Assembly: GCF_013213835.1 (NCBI RefSeq)
Contig: NZ_JABSSU010000006.1
Span: 1 to 64,000 of the forward strand
Reading direction: 5' to 3'
Source: Winogradskyella sp.
Lineage (GTDB): Bacteria; Bacteroidota; Bacteroidia; Flavobacteriales; Flavobacteriaceae
DNA: 64,000 nucleotides
Every line of letters starts with the position of its first letter. Positions within the stretch are counted from its first letter, which is position 1. The position numbers and the translations under genes were made by a program. Of this stretch, positions 33,122 to 43,922 are shown one piece after another. The notes under the pieces were generated by a model that ran no database searches, was not told where the DNA came from, and was given only the letters and a program-made list of their open reading frames with translations.

Positions 33122-33162
33122 AGGTTACGTATATTTTATTAAAATCTTACTTAGTAGAAAAT

Positions 33163-34551
33163 CTAATTATCCCTATTTAATACTAGCTCTATTGCTTTGT
33201 CTGCAGTATTAAGTTCTCGATATAGTGTTTTAAAGAATTCTTCCTCATCTTTTGGGTATTTTATATTGATATCTGCAGGTATTCCGGTAACTTCATAGAG
33301 TTTACCATCCATAGATTCATAAACTTCATTAGACATTTCATAAGTCCATCCATTTGGTAATTCTTTCGATAAGACATCTGATAAAGCGCCATTACTATTA
33401 GAACCAACTCTTTTAAAATTAGGAAAATTTAATGTCGCAACGATCGTAGTCTCTGCAGCACTCACAGTATAATGACTAGTTAGTATATAAACAGGTTTTA
33501 GATAAGCATCATTTGAAGGCTTAATTTTAATGGTTTGCTCGCCAGCAAACCCGTTTTTAAATCGTCTTCGTTTTTTGAAAATATCATATTCTTTATCAAT
33601 AAAATGACTTATAAACGCTAATCCTACCATATCGTATCCGCCACCATTAAATCTTAAGTCTATAATACATTGCTCTGTATTTGTAATTTCTTTGGTTATT
33701 AATCCTGAGATATAATGAGCGCCTTCAATAACATCTTTAAAATAATCGTCACTTTCTTCCGCAATTTCCCAATATTGATTTATACTTTTTGGATTGTAAT
33801 TTGCTAGTCCATCCATACCATTTAGCTGAATGTATGCTGTAGAGTTGTCAATGAAACCCCATGATACTTGCCCTAAGTTGTATGTGCTGTAATTAGAAAC
33901 ATATTTATTTAGTATTTTTTTTGAAGCAAGCTTATCATATTGTAAAGTGTCTGTGCTTGCGTTTAATTCATCCCATTGCTCTTCAAATTCTTCAGGTACT
34001 TCAATATCTGAATGCTCGTCCTTGAGCTCAGAAATCATTTTTTCTAGCAGTAAATAGAACTCAAATGTTGGTGTTTCTTCAGTAAATTGAACTTCATATT
34101 TATGTTTTATGGTCTTCCAATTGATATTACGTTCTTTAAAAAAAGCATATTGCTCATTAAAGGTATGCCAGAGCGTTTCAAAATTGTAACGATTACTTTG
34201 TATTTGGCCTTCGGTAAGTTCTTTACATAACTCGGGTTTCTTTTTCAACTTTTTGTATGTAAAGATTGTATAGCCTTCCTCTATAACAAAAGTACTATCA
34301 TCAATTACTGTTAAAGTTGGTGTTTTTGTATTAAAGTAGTTTCTAGAAACCTTCCAAGCGGGAAAACAATTAAAGGTACTGCTATAATATGAAGTCACTA
34401 TTGAGTCATTAATTTCAATTATTTCGCCTTCACCTTGCTGTTCATAATAACCCTTTAAATCTTCTTTTTTAATTGATGAAATTGATGGATGCGTTTTTTT
34501 GCAGCTTAAAATAATTAAAAGAGTAATTAAGGCTAGAATTAATTTATTCAT
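33163..34551 (-). CDS. S41-family peptidase lipoprotein (C-terminal processing protease type)
   Basis: A 462-aa lipoprotein (MNKLILALITLLIILSC). The C-terminal half is the S41 domain: IDLRFNGGG near 290-298, the catalytic Ser in HYTVSAAETT, and FKRVGSNSNGALSD. There is no clear PDZ domain. The N-terminal half is a small beta domain followed by helices (EKMISELKDEHSDIEVP). It should degrade proteins or tails in the periplasm; the target is unknown. It starts 31 bp after the ChaN-like gene. Confidence 0.85.
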   Translation of the reverse strand: MNKLILALITLLIILSCKKTHPSISSIKKEDLKGYYEQQGEGEIIEINDSIVTSYYSSTFNCFPAWKVSRNYFNTKTPTLTVIDDSTFVIEEGYTIFTYKKLKKKPELCKELTEGQIQSNRYNFETLWHTFNEQYAFFKERNINWKTIKHKYEVQFTEETPTFEFYLLLEKMISELKDEHSDIEVPEEFEEQWDELNASTDTLQYDKLASKKILNKYVSNYSTYNLGQVSWGFIDNSTAYIQLNGMDGLANYNPKSINQYWEIAEESDDYFKDVIEGAHYISGLITKEITNTEQCIIDLRFNGGGYDMVGLAFISHFIDKEYDIFKKRRRFKNGFAGEQTIKIKPSNDAYLKPVYILTSHYTVSAAETTIVATLNFPNFKRVGSNSNGALSDVLSKELPNGWTYEMSNEVYESMDGKLYEVTGIPADINIKYPKDEEEFFKTLYRELNTADKAIELVLNRDN

Positions 34552-34582
34552 AAATGGAATGATATGAGCACAAATGTTTGAA

Positions 34583-35437
34583 TTAATAAGTAGTCGTCAT
34601 ATTTTCATCTACACAAATAATAAAATCTGCTTTACCTAAATTTTCTTCTAATAATTTGTCTACAGATTCTTGTGTAACTGTTGAGATAGTGGTATAGTTT
34701 AGATCGTCTCGCTCTTGTTTGAGATACCATAAAATACCTTCATAAAAATCGGAATGAAACGCACCATTGTAATGCATAAATAAATGGTCCTCTTTATAAT
34801 TCTTTAATATAAAGTGTGCCATCGTCGCATCTTTGATGGCTTGTGCTTTAACTAAAAGAGGTGATGCATGATCACCCATCATTTTAAGAATGCTCTGATA
34901 GGTTGGTAATTCTATATCAAAAGCTATTGGTAAAGGTGCAATCCACGATTTTTCTTTAGTTGTCAATGAGTCTAAAACTGCAAAATCTTTTTTATAGACC
35001 ATATTTGCATATCGCCTAGGAATATTTGTGGCAACAAATTCTAAATTATGATCCTTTGCAAAATCAACTAAAGGTGCATAATCTGTTTTATAATTAGGCC
35101 ATAGTCGTGCTAAGGAATCTAATTCTTTGTACTCAATACTTTCTTTAATATATTTAGTCAGAGCTATTTGGTTGTCTGCTTCAAACATCTCAGCACCTAA
35201 AATAAGGTCTCTTTCTTCATTTAAATCTGATGTAACTTCATATTGTAGCCAATGTGAAATGGGATTGTTATGTAGTTCGCCAAATAAAACAATATCAGTC
35301 TTTTTAAGGGTTTTTAGCATTTTCTTGTAGCTTACTTTTTTGCCTTTTGAGTTATAAATGACATAAGCTTGTTTTTGAGCTAACGAGGTATTGCATAACA
35401 CTAATAGCGGAAGCAATAAAAAAAGTATTTTTTTCAT
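34583..35437 (-). CDS. ChaN-like haem-binding lipoprotein family (DUF399)
   Basis: A 284-aa exported protein (signal MKKILFLLLPLLVLCNTSLAQ). FGELHNNPISHW near 53-64 is the ChaN signature with Glu and His residues, followed by GAEMFEADNQ and HYNGAFHSD further on. Campylobacter ChaN binds haem on the outer membrane; haem use here is inferred from the family. Probably in one operon with the downstream S41 peptidase. Confidence 0.82.
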   Translation of the reverse strand: MKKILFLLLPLLVLCNTSLAQKQAYVIYNSKGKKVSYKKMLKTLKKTDIVLFGELHNNPISHWLQYEVTSDLNEERDLILGAEMFEADNQIALTKYIKESIEYKELDSLARLWPNYKTDYAPLVDFAKDHNLEFVATNIPRRYANMVYKKDFAVLDSLTTKEKSWIAPLPIAFDIELPTYQSILKMMGDHASPLLVKAQAIKDATMAHFILKNYKEDHLFMHYNGAFHSDFYEGILWYLKQERDDLNYTTISTVTQESVDKLLEENLGKADFIICVDENMTTTY

Positions 35438-35593
35438 TAATCGGTGATGTTGACTGAGCTGTTTTTTCTCTATTTAAATTATCTTATTCATTGTAAATTA
35501 AGAAATATCATACTTTATAAAAGTAGAATTTTTATAAAAAAACGTTAAGATTAATTTACTTAATTTATCAACTAAATAGGAACTGCTTTTCAT

Positions 35594-37105
35594 CTAAACT
35601 TTGATGAGTTTTGATATTTGATTATTAATCGAAATAAAGTAAAGACCTTGTTCTAAATCTTCAATATTAATTTGGTTGTCTTGAGATTCAAGTATTACAG
35701 CTTTTATTAAGACTCCTGCGCTGTTATAGATATTTACATGAAGTGGTGTTGTTTTTGAGTGGTTTATGAATACTAACTTTGAGCAAGGATTCGGATAAAT
35801 ATTGAAACCAGGGGATTGCATTTCATTTAAGCTCATTGTTTGCGAGCAGTTTGCAATATTCCCAAGGTTTTCAATAGCATTAAACACGTCTTGTTCTACA
35901 GTATAAAAAACTGAGTTATTATTTGTTTGATAACCCGCACCTATTCCGTTATTCATAAATATAAAACCGAAATTTCTGTCCAAATCAAAATAGGCATTAC
36001 TTACTAAGCCATAAGCTTCACCTGAATGTCCATATAAGGATTGGCTTCCTGGTAATGCGATATCATTTGCTGGCGTAGATGTAATACGATGGATTCCTAA
36101 ACCCCAACTTAAAAACAAGCCATAATAGTTATTCCCATTACTGCCATTATAAGTCCATGCATTAGATAGCATTAAACTACAACTTGAAGTTGATAATAGA
36201 TTTACACCATCATAGGTACCTTCATTCATTAGAACAAGAAATATTTTTGCAAGATCTTGAGCTGAACATCTAAATCCACCTTGTGGGTTAAATAGACCAC
36301 CATTAGTTCCTGGTATATAGTTATCTAGGTTATTAAATAATGGCTGAACACCTTGGTAATTATCTACTTGAGCAGTCCAAATATTATTGATTTTTCGGTA
36401 TATAACTGCAAGTTGATCTATGTTGTTAAGGTCGTTTACATTAAACGAGGCATCTATACCTAGCGGATCGCTAATATTTTGCTTACAATAAATATCGAAT
36501 CTTAAATTGGTTAACTTTTCTACTATAGTACCAAGAATAATATAATTAATATTAGAATAATTGAAATACGTCCCTGGTAATGTGTTGTTAAATTGAGAGA
36601 TACTATAATAATTGCCACCAGACACTAAAATTTCGCTAAGATTTGGGGTAGGAATAGTATTGTTTGTATCATTTAAAAAACTATTATAAGTCGGTCCATC
36701 AATAATTGTAGAGGTATGAGATAATAACATTCTTGTGGTGATTGGGCTTGATGTGAAATATGGATTCTCAACAGTATAACCTAATATAGTACTTATATCA
36801 GCATCAATGTCAAGCAAGTTTTGTTCAACAAGCTGCATTATTGCTATTGCAGTAATTGTTTTAGAAATACTGGCGATTCTATATTTAGTATCAATACTCA
36901 TATTGATATTTCTGTCATAATCAGACATACCAATAGCTAAGTTTTCTTCAATACCATCACTACAAAAGGTAACAAGAGAGCCACCCATTAAATCATTATT
37001 TGAAGAAATAAGGTTAAATTCGGTACCAAGGTTCTGAGCTTGAATATTAGCAAAGCAAATAATCAGTAAATGAACAACGTTAAGAACTGTATTGATACTT
37101 TTCAT
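35594..37105 (-). CDS. Secreted serine hydrolase (beta-lactamase/class C fold) with type IX sorting domain
   Basis: A 503-aa protein with a signal peptide (about 1-23). The beta-lactamase-like fold has the SxxK motif S79-I-S-K82, a YSN triad (FNYSNINY) and the third-motif-like YGHSGEAYG. The last 80 residues start NIYPNPCSK and end QGLYFISINNQISKLIKV. They form a type A T9SS C-terminal sorting domain, so the enzyme is exported across the outer membrane. The substrate (peptide, ester or drug) cannot be told. Confidence 0.88.
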   Translation of the reverse strand: MKSINTVLNVVHLLIICFANIQAQNLGTEFNLISSNNDLMGGSLVTFCSDGIEENLAIGMSDYDRNINMSIDTKYRIASISKTITAIAIMQLVEQNLLDIDADISTILGYTVENPYFTSSPITTRMLLSHTSTIIDGPTYNSFLNDTNNTIPTPNLSEILVSGGNYYSISQFNNTLPGTYFNYSNINYIILGTIVEKLTNLRFDIYCKQNISDPLGIDASFNVNDLNNIDQLAVIYRKINNIWTAQVDNYQGVQPLFNNLDNYIPGTNGGLFNPQGGFRCSAQDLAKIFLVLMNEGTYDGVNLLSTSSCSLMLSNAWTYNGSNGNNYYGLFLSWGLGIHRITSTPANDIALPGSQSLYGHSGEAYGLVSNAYFDLDRNFGFIFMNNGIGAGYQTNNNSVFYTVEQDVFNAIENLGNIANCSQTMSLNEMQSPGFNIYPNPCSKLVFINHSKTTPLHVNIYNSAGVLIKAVILESQDNQINIEDLEQGLYFISINNQISKLIKV

Positions 37106-37235
37106 TAAGTTTTATGTTGTGACAGATGTACAAGTTAAAACTAAGATTATGAAAACTAAATGTTATATAATCTTTTTCATAAACAATAACCCATAAATTT
37201 CTTACATCTTAATTAAATAGTTGTAGATTAACCTA

Positions 37236-38510
37236 TTATGAAACTAATGGAATACCAACAGTAAAACGAGTACCTTTTTTTAGTTTATCGACAGAAATGA
37301 AACCGTTATGTTTTTCAACGGTACGCTTTATAAATTCCATACCTAAGCCAAAACCATTATCTGAATGCTGGTGATTATTATCTTCTGTTTTACCAGTAAT
37401 CCAGTTTATGAGATCATTGCTCATGCCTATACCAGAATCTTTAACTGAGAGTAATGCGAATCCTTCTACATCAGTTACTTCGACTAAAACACCTTCTTTA
37501 GAATATTTAAGTGCATTATCAATAATATTCTGTATCATTCTACTTATTTCGTGTATACTTACATGAATATCAGTATTTTGACTAAGTTGTTGAATGATGA
37601 GTCTATTTTTAAAAGCGTGATTAGAAGATATTATACTAACTTGTGCTTTCGCAAGAGCACTTAATTTTATTTTCTTTTTTTCGTTATGTTTAATTGAATC
37701 ACCCTGATCTATTACTAACATACTAGATGCTGTTGCAATAGCATTTTCAGCAGCTAATCCAATGGTGTCAAACAGTTCTTTGGCTTTTATATTATCAAAT
37801 TTCACCTTATCTTTTAAGATGTGATGAATAGAAGCAATAGAGCCAATTGGAGAACGTAAATAGTGTGCAACAGTTCTTGACATTTGTTTTTGCACTCTCA
37901 GTAATTTTTTAAGTTCATGCCTTTTATGAGCATTTGCTTTATCCATTGGTATAAAAATTAGGTATACCTCTAGTAAAATGATTAAGATGGTTACTATGGC
38001 AAGTATAACCTCTATTCTTGTGAGTGCGGTTAGTTTGTTTTCATAGTTTTTTTGAATAAGTTCTACAAACTTGTTCTGAGCATTGATGTAACTCGATTCA
38101 ATTTTCTCAAGTTTTACGAGCGCTTTACTATTAGTTTTTTTACTAATGCATATTATTTTACCTGCGCTCACTATTTCTTGAGCAATTTTTGTCGTTTTAT
38201 CAAAGTGTTCTCTTTCAATTTCATACAACTCTGGGTCTAGACCGTATTTTACTTTTATAATATGATTTTGAAAAAGATCTACAGTTTCACATAGCATACT
38301 TTGAGGTAAATTGTTATTATTTACTCTAAAACTTTGCTGAACAATTCTTTGACTTAGCATTCGCATTCGCCCAGCATCATTAATTAATTCACCGTCTGAT
38401 TCTAGTTTATGCAGTTTATAATGTACCATTACTTGTGATGATACAAGCAAAAAAATAATCGAAGTAACAAAGAAAACGTAAAGGGTTTTTCTTTTTTTAA
38501 AGGATAACAT
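37236..38510 (-). CDS. Sensor histidine kinase with type IV pili-like (PilJ) sensor domain
   Basis: A 424-aa kinase. A membrane helix at about 8-28, a periplasmic helical domain with DAGRMRMLSQRIVQQSF (PilJ/MCP-like, about 42-58), then a second helix at about 160-185. The HisKA helix has H in MSRTVAHYLRSPIGS. The ATPase N-box is IIDNALKYSKEG, G1 DSGIGMS and G2 GFGLGM. No receiver domain, and no response regulator next to it. The related sensor domains of NarX-type kinases bind nitrate or nitrite; the signal here is unknown. Confidence 0.85.
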   Translation of the reverse strand: MLSFKKRKTLYVFFVTSIIFLLVSSQVMVHYKLHKLESDGELINDAGRMRMLSQRIVQQSFRVNNNNLPQSMLCETVDLFQNHIIKVKYGLDPELYEIEREHFDKTTKIAQEIVSAGKIICISKKTNSKALVKLEKIESSYINAQNKFVELIQKNYENKLTALTRIEVILAIVTILIILLEVYLIFIPMDKANAHKRHELKKLLRVQKQMSRTVAHYLRSPIGSIASIHHILKDKVKFDNIKAKELFDTIGLAAENAIATASSMLVIDQGDSIKHNEKKKIKLSALAKAQVSIISSNHAFKNRLIIQQLSQNTDIHVSIHEISRMIQNIIDNALKYSKEGVLVEVTDVEGFALLSVKDSGIGMSNDLINWITGKTEDNNHQHSDNGFGLGMEFIKRTVEKHNGFISVDKLKKGTRFTVGIPLVS

Positions 38511-38741
38511 GTTTAGTTAAGTTTTTGGGGTTAACTCGTCTAAAAGTTTGTTACAGAGAGACGTGCGCAAGATCTTAAATAATTGACAGGCAAAAATTGA
38601 TGTATGTTAATGAATAAGGATAAAACGTTAAAAATAATCGATAAAGTGCGTGTTTTTGATCAGGTCAGTCTGTAATTATAAAGTGATTTTCTGTTTTTAA
38701 AATCATAAATTGTACGTTGTTTTTAAATACAATTATATTAT

Positions 38742-39938
38742 TTAGAGTATTATCTTTTTGGATATGAAAAACTCAAGCACTTTGTCATCACGTTTAATAA
38801 CAATTTCTGTCTTATCAAGTTCTTTGTAACCCCAACCAGATTGTTTGAACATTTCACAGATGTTATTAGTTGAAAGATGTTCAAATCTACTTTCATTTAT
38901 CCTTAAAATTTGATCACCTATTTTAAGCTTGTTTGTATTATTTGAATCATTGTAAATGGATCCAACATATAACCCATCTGCTCGCCAATCTATGCCAAAA
39001 CCAAAGTTTTCAATTGTGTTGTATTTATATTCAATTAATTGAAGCATGTAAATTTTTTGGTTTTGCCAATCAAGAATTACATCATAATTTTCAAAGTAAT
39101 TGTTACCTATATTATCATCATGGGTGCTAAATTCTAATATTTTATCATCTAAGGTAGCATTACCAATTTTTAAATGATCAATAATTCCAAAGTAAAGTGT
39201 GTCAGTTTTTGCTTTTCCTCCTACACCATAAGAAGTAGAACCTATGGCATATGTAGATTTTACTTCTTTTTGTTTTTGAAGTACTTTCAGTGCTTTTGTA
39301 GGAAGTGAAATATCGCCATTTGATCCTGTGTCGAAAGTAAGATTACTTACTTCAACGTTATCTAAATTTAAATCTATAAGTGGTGTGCCTTGGGTTTTTT
39401 CTTTGAAGCTAATGGTGTTGTACTCTTTGGTGATATTGAGATTGTCAAGTTCATCTGTAATTGTAATTTGTTTGTTTTGATAATCTATTTTCCAAATAGC
39501 TTTTCTCATTAAGTTAGATCCAATAATACCATCTAAATTTAGACATTTCATGACTTCTGAATTTCCTAAATCTTGAATAACTGCACCTGTGTTTTTGAAG
39601 ACGACATTACCCAAAACAATCTTGTCTAAATTTACATAAGATTGATTACTTAAAGAATGTCCACCTGAATCATTGATAGCACCATAAGCCAAAGTTTTTA
39701 TTTTTTGCTTTTCAGCAAATTCTTGAGAAATAACATTAGGAGCACCGGTATCAAAAAGAAAACGACCTAGTTGACCATTAATTTCTGCTTCTATAATAGG
39801 AAGTTGTGCTTCGTAACTAAAAGAAATAATCTCAAAAAAGTTCTCGTTTTCAACACTCCCTGACGTCATGAGCTGGTATGTTTTTGAAGAATTACATGAT
39901 GTCAATAGAATTAAAATTAGGAGATAACTTTTTTTCAT
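38742..39938 (-). CDS. Retropepsin-like aspartyl protease lipoprotein with PDZ domain
   Basis: A 398-aa lipoprotein (MKKSYLLILILLTSC). Two aspartyl-protease lobes carry FLFDTGAPNV (about 59-68) and LTFDTGSNGD (about 194-203). The C-terminal 95 residues are a PDZ domain (GLYVGSIYNDSN...LKIGDQILRINE). Such proteins are widespread in Bacteroidota; the substrate is unknown. It is divergent from the PAS kinase at 40401. Confidence 0.85.
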   Translation of the reverse strand: MKKSYLLILILLTSCNSSKTYQLMTSGSVENENFFEIISFSYEAQLPIIEAEINGQLGRFLFDTGAPNVISQEFAEKQKIKTLAYGAINDSGGHSLSNQSYVNLDKIVLGNVVFKNTGAVIQDLGNSEVMKCLNLDGIIGSNLMRKAIWKIDYQNKQITITDELDNLNITKEYNTISFKEKTQGTPLIDLNLDNVEVSNLTFDTGSNGDISLPTKALKVLQKQKEVKSTYAIGSTSYGVGGKAKTDTLYFGIIDHLKIGNATLDDKILEFSTHDDNIGNNYFENYDVILDWQNQKIYMLQLIEYKYNTIENFGFGIDWRADGLYVGSIYNDSNNTNKLKIGDQILRINESRFEHLSTNNICEMFKQSGWGYKELDKTEIVIKRDDKVLEFFISKKIIL

Positions 39939-40400
39939 TTTAATCTATTTAAATTTTACAACTTATTAGAAGTTTCATTAAGGAATTTTAGTACACAAAC
40001 TAATATAAGGATAAAAATAATAAGCTATGCTTTTTGTTCTGAATTAGATTAAAATATAAAGCTTTCTTTATAGCTAATTTAAATTAATTCATTATTGACT
40101 ATAAGGTTAAACTTTTATGTTTAGCATATACCTACAGGAAAAGTCTTACTTTTATAGAATATATTAAACAAAGTTTTATGCACAATTAAAGTATATTTAG
40201 TGTAAAATATTCTCAATTGTATTTTTCTTTTTTAGAGTTTATTGAATTTACTGATTTATAAATTTCACCAATATTGTTAGAGCTTCTTTTTTTATAATAA
40301 TTTGATGTATGATATTTTCTTTCGTTTTTTGAAAGGCTAGAGATGTAAATCATAATTTTTAGGAATTCTTTTTGTTATATTTAAACTGTAAACCCTAAAT
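39939..40400. other. Intergenic region between divergent genes
   Basis: 462 bp of very AT-rich DNA. It must hold the promoters of the aspartyl protease (minus) and the PAS kinase (plus), but no clean TTG/TAnnTTTG pair, RNA or ORF was found. Confidence 0.4.
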
Positions 40401-41849
40401 ATGAAATCATTAGTATCAGAAATCGCAAAAAAAGCTTTTGAAAATTCTGATTCTCCATCAATTTTTACTGATGAATACGGATTTATTGTATGGTGTAATC
40501 AAGCTTTCGAAAGAATATCAGAATATACTTTATCTGAGGTAAAGGGAAAAAGGCCAGGTCAAATACTACAAGGTTCAGAATCTGACCCCAAAAAAGTCCA
40601 AGTCATGAAAGAGGCTGTAGCGAATGCTCGTGCCTTTGAGCTTGAAATTGATAATTATACAAAATCAGGAAAAAAATATCGCACGCAAATTAGCTGCGAA
40701 CCTGTTTTTGATGATTCTAATCTCCATATTGGTTTTTTTTCCATTCAGCCAACAGTCACAAGAAAAAAGCTTATTGACCAGAGGAAGCTTGTTGAGGCAA
40801 CTAAATTATTAGAAGCAATCTTTAATAATGCTCAAGTTGCAGTGATTATTGCTGATGATGATATGATTGTAAGACGCGCAAATCCTTATGCTTGCAATAT
40901 GTTAGGTTATAAGCGAGACGAGCTTTTAGGGATGACTGTATTAGATTATACTCGTAAAGTTGCTTTATCTGAAAATTTGTGGAATGAGTTTATGGATAAA
41001 GAAATGCAGATTGGTGAAATAGAACTATTACATAAATCTGGCCGGGTAATCTATGGTGAATATAAAGCTGTCTCTGATGTTTTACCAGGAAAACATCTTT
41101 CTGTGATAACTGATATAACCGAAAAGAAGGAAAAAGAAAGAGAAATTCTGATGAAGAATAAGCAACTGGCTTTAGCAAATGAGTCCATGAAAACATTGTT
41201 TTCAATAATTGGGCATGACTTGCGCGAACCTTTAGCAAACCTGCAACAGGCTTTAGAATTATTGGATAGACCTGAAGTAAAACCTGAAGAATATAAAGTT
41301 TTTTTTGAAGGTATTTCGAAGAATTTAGATGCCAATAAATGGATGCTGAATAACCTTTTGAGTTGGGCCAAACAGCAACAAGATGGTTTTAAGTTAGATA
41401 TTAAAAAAATCGATTTAGTAGAGCTCATTAATAATATTTTCATCCTTCATCAAGAAAGAGCTAAAAGAAAAGGTATTGAGTTAAAATTAGAGGTCTCTTC
41501 TAAATCTATTTTTTTAAATTCTGATAAAGAAGCGTTAAGTTTAGTGTTACGTAATCTTTGTTCAAATGCCATTAAATTTACATCAAATGGTGATGTCATA
41601 AAACTAAGATTAGCTGATGATGTAAAGTCAATAAGATTTGAAGTATCAGATACAGGAAATAGAATATCTTCAGAAAATATAGATAAGATTTTTTCAACAG
41701 GATATACAACTCGCGGCAGTAAACTGGAAAAAGGAACTGGACTTGGTCTAACTTTGTGCAATGAGTTTTTGGCCTCGCTTGATTCTAAATTAGAGGTGGA
41801 ATCTACACTGGGTAAAGGAACGACTTTTTATTTCGATTTGGCTAAATAA
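40401..41849 (+). CDS. Soluble PAS-PAS sensor histidine kinase
   Basis: A 482-aa cytoplasmic kinase with no membrane helix. PAS 1 is at about 12-120 (SIFTDEYGFIVWCNQAFERI), PAS 2 at about 130-240 (AVIIADDDMIVRRANPYAC). HisKA has His272 in SIIGHDLREP. The ATPase domain has the N-box NLCSNAIKFTS (about 385-395), and its G1 box reads DTGNRIS (417-423) instead of the usual DxGxGI. G2 GTGLGL (445-450) is intact. Activity may be altered by the unusual G1. No cognate regulator lies beside it. Confidence 0.85.
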   Translation: MKSLVSEIAKKAFENSDSPSIFTDEYGFIVWCNQAFERISEYTLSEVKGKRPGQILQGSESDPKKVQVMKEAVANARAFELEIDNYTKSGKKYRTQISCEPVFDDSNLHIGFFSIQPTVTRKKLIDQRKLVEATKLLEAIFNNAQVAVIIADDDMIVRRANPYACNMLGYKRDELLGMTVLDYTRKVALSENLWNEFMDKEMQIGEIELLHKSGRVIYGEYKAVSDVLPGKHLSVITDITEKKEKEREILMKNKQLALANESMKTLFSIIGHDLREPLANLQQALELLDRPEVKPEEYKVFFEGISKNLDANKWMLNNLLSWAKQQQDGFKLDIKKIDLVELINNIFILHQERAKRKGIELKLEVSSKSIFLNSDKEALSLVLRNLCSNAIKFTSNGDVIKLRLADDVKSIRFEVSDTGNRISSENIDKIFSTGYTTRGSKLEKGTGLGLTLCNEFLASLDSKLEVESTLGKGTTFYFDLAK

Positions 41850-41912
41850 TTTCGGGTTTTTACTTACCAATTGCATTAATGGAAGCAATAAACTTTAGTG
41901 ATGCATTGTAAA

Positions 41913-43922
41913 TTATGCGCTTGGGTTGTCTGAACTAAGAATTTTTTGTGGTAATACTAGAGTTACCTTAGTCCCAACATTAACTTCGGATTTAAATTGA
42001 ATTTTACCTTTGTGCTCTTGAATAATTGATTGAGAAATTGATAATCCTAAACCTGTTCCTTTTCCAGGAGATTTTGTTGTAAAAAAAGGATCTAGTATTC
42101 GGTCTAAATCTTCTTTAGATATGCCATGTCCGTTATCTTCGATATTAATCATAACCTGATTATCTTTCATTATTGATGAAATATTAATAAATCCTTCATC
42201 TTCTATCGAATCTATTGCGTTGACTAGTAGGTTAAGTATCACTTGATGTAATTTACCGTTGTTACCTTCAACTACACCTAAATTTTCATCTAATCTTTGT
42301 TTTATTTTAATACGACCTTTAGTTCTGTGGTCAAGTATAGCAATGCAATCTTCGATTATAGAATTTAAATCGCAGTCTTCTGTATTATCATCGTTAGATC
42401 TACTGTAAATATTAAGACTCTTTACGATTTTATTTGCACGATCTGTACCAGATTTAATCCATTGTAGATATTCTCTGATATCTTCCTTTTTAATGTCTTT
42501 GTTTTTAGATTTTAACTCTTCGCTTATTGCGGTATAACCACCATGAATATAATTTAATGGATTGTTAATCTCGTGAGCAATCCCAGCGGTTAAAACGCCT
42601 AATGAGGCCATTTTCTCTGATTGCGCAAGCTTAGTGTGCGTTGCATTGAGATTCTCTAGAGTTACTTTAAGCTCCATGTTGGTTTCTTGTAGCTCTTGGG
42701 TACGTAATTTTACTTGTTCTTCTAGGATTATGTTCTGTTCTTGGATTATTATTTCATTTTCCTGTGCCATCCTTAATGCCTGTGCTTGAGAAGCTTCTTT
42801 TTCTTGTCTTAGTATATTAATTCTGTCAGCTAGAGCTACTGAGAGTAATATGGCTTCAATACTAGAGCCTATCAACATTGAGCCGTGTAAATATTTATTG
42901 TATGGAATTACACCTAAATTTATTAATGCAAAAATGATTACACTACACAAAAAAATAGACCATGCCGTAAGAAAAAATTTGGCAGGTTTATAACCAACTA
43001 TAGATAATTTAATACCTGCAATTAATCCAATTATTGATCCATAAAGAGATACAAAGTTTACCCAGTGAAAAGCGACTACAGACCAGTTCATAAGAATTAG
43101 AAACACACCAAATAGATCTAAAATAACTACTATGAAAAAAAGTCTGTAAAGGGGTAATGATTTGGTTCTTAAGTTTAAAAATTTAGAAACAAAAAAAACT
43201 GATGTAATAGCTACTAATGCGCCAGAAAGCGTTGCAAATTTTTGATTAAAATTTGGAAATTCTTGAAATAGAAATCGGTCTGTGTAACCAAATAATGCTG
43301 TTTGTGTAAAAAGCAAGGTAAAAAGATAAACTACATAATATGAATATACTTTATCTCTTGTAAATATTTGAATTACAAGGTTGTATAGAAGCATTACTAG
43401 AATAATGCCAATAAAAACACCAATTAAAAGATCTTTATGAGTTAGTGTTTGAAATAAGGATTGGGATGAATGAATTTCAAAAGGTAAGACTATAGGTTTA
43501 GAACTGTAAATTTTAAAATAGTAGGTCTTAACACCATCTAAAATAGGAAAAATAAAATCTGAACTAGGATATGGTCTTGTGTTAAAATTAAAAGATTGTC
43601 CTGTTCTGTGAATTCTGTTAAAACTACCACTAATGTCATAAGTCCAAAGTTCAACATGGTCTATAAGCGAATAGGCTAGGTAAATGTAATTATCCTTAGT
43701 AGCCATTTCAACTGGAATTTCCAGTTGAACAGCAATCCACTTCCCATTGTCATAGTTAGCAACATTATTTTCTACAAATTCAAAATTCTGGGTTGGTAGA
43801 CTTTCGCCACTAAATTCATCATCTAAGTCAACTGTATATAATGATAGATTTTGAGCCGTTAGTGAATTAATTAAAAGGCCAGAAGCGAATAGAAGTATTT
43901 TTATGATGTGGGGTAATTTCAT
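41913..43922 (-). CDS. 7TMR-DISM sensor histidine kinase
   Basis: A 669-aa protein with a signal peptide, an extracellular carbohydrate-binding-like DISMED2 domain (about 25-165) and seven membrane helices (about 175-375). A coiled coil (about 375-435) leads to HisKA with H in AGIAHEINNPLNYIHGG. The ATPase domain has LLVNAIDSIED, DNGHGIS and GKGTGLGLSIS. It converges with the PAS kinase, with about 60 bp between the stops. The ligand is unknown, probably a glycan or metabolite. Confidence 0.9.
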   Translation of the reverse strand: MKLPHIIKILLFASGLLINSLTAQNLSLYTVDLDDEFSGESLPTQNFEFVENNVANYDNGKWIAVQLEIPVEMATKDNYIYLAYSLIDHVELWTYDISGSFNRIHRTGQSFNFNTRPYPSSDFIFPILDGVKTYYFKIYSSKPIVLPFEIHSSQSLFQTLTHKDLLIGVFIGIILVMLLYNLVIQIFTRDKVYSYYVVYLFTLLFTQTALFGYTDRFLFQEFPNFNQKFATLSGALVAITSVFFVSKFLNLRTKSLPLYRLFFIVVILDLFGVFLILMNWSVVAFHWVNFVSLYGSIIGLIAGIKLSIVGYKPAKFFLTAWSIFLCSVIIFALINLGVIPYNKYLHGSMLIGSSIEAILLSVALADRINILRQEKEASQAQALRMAQENEIIIQEQNIILEEQVKLRTQELQETNMELKVTLENLNATHTKLAQSEKMASLGVLTAGIAHEINNPLNYIHGGYTAISEELKSKNKDIKKEDIREYLQWIKSGTDRANKIVKSLNIYSRSNDDNTEDCDLNSIIEDCIAILDHRTKGRIKIKQRLDENLGVVEGNNGKLHQVILNLLVNAIDSIEDEGFINISSIMKDNQVMINIEDNGHGISKEDLDRILDPFFTTKSPGKGTGLGLSISQSIIQEHKGKIQFKSEVNVGTKVTLVLPQKILSSDNPSA

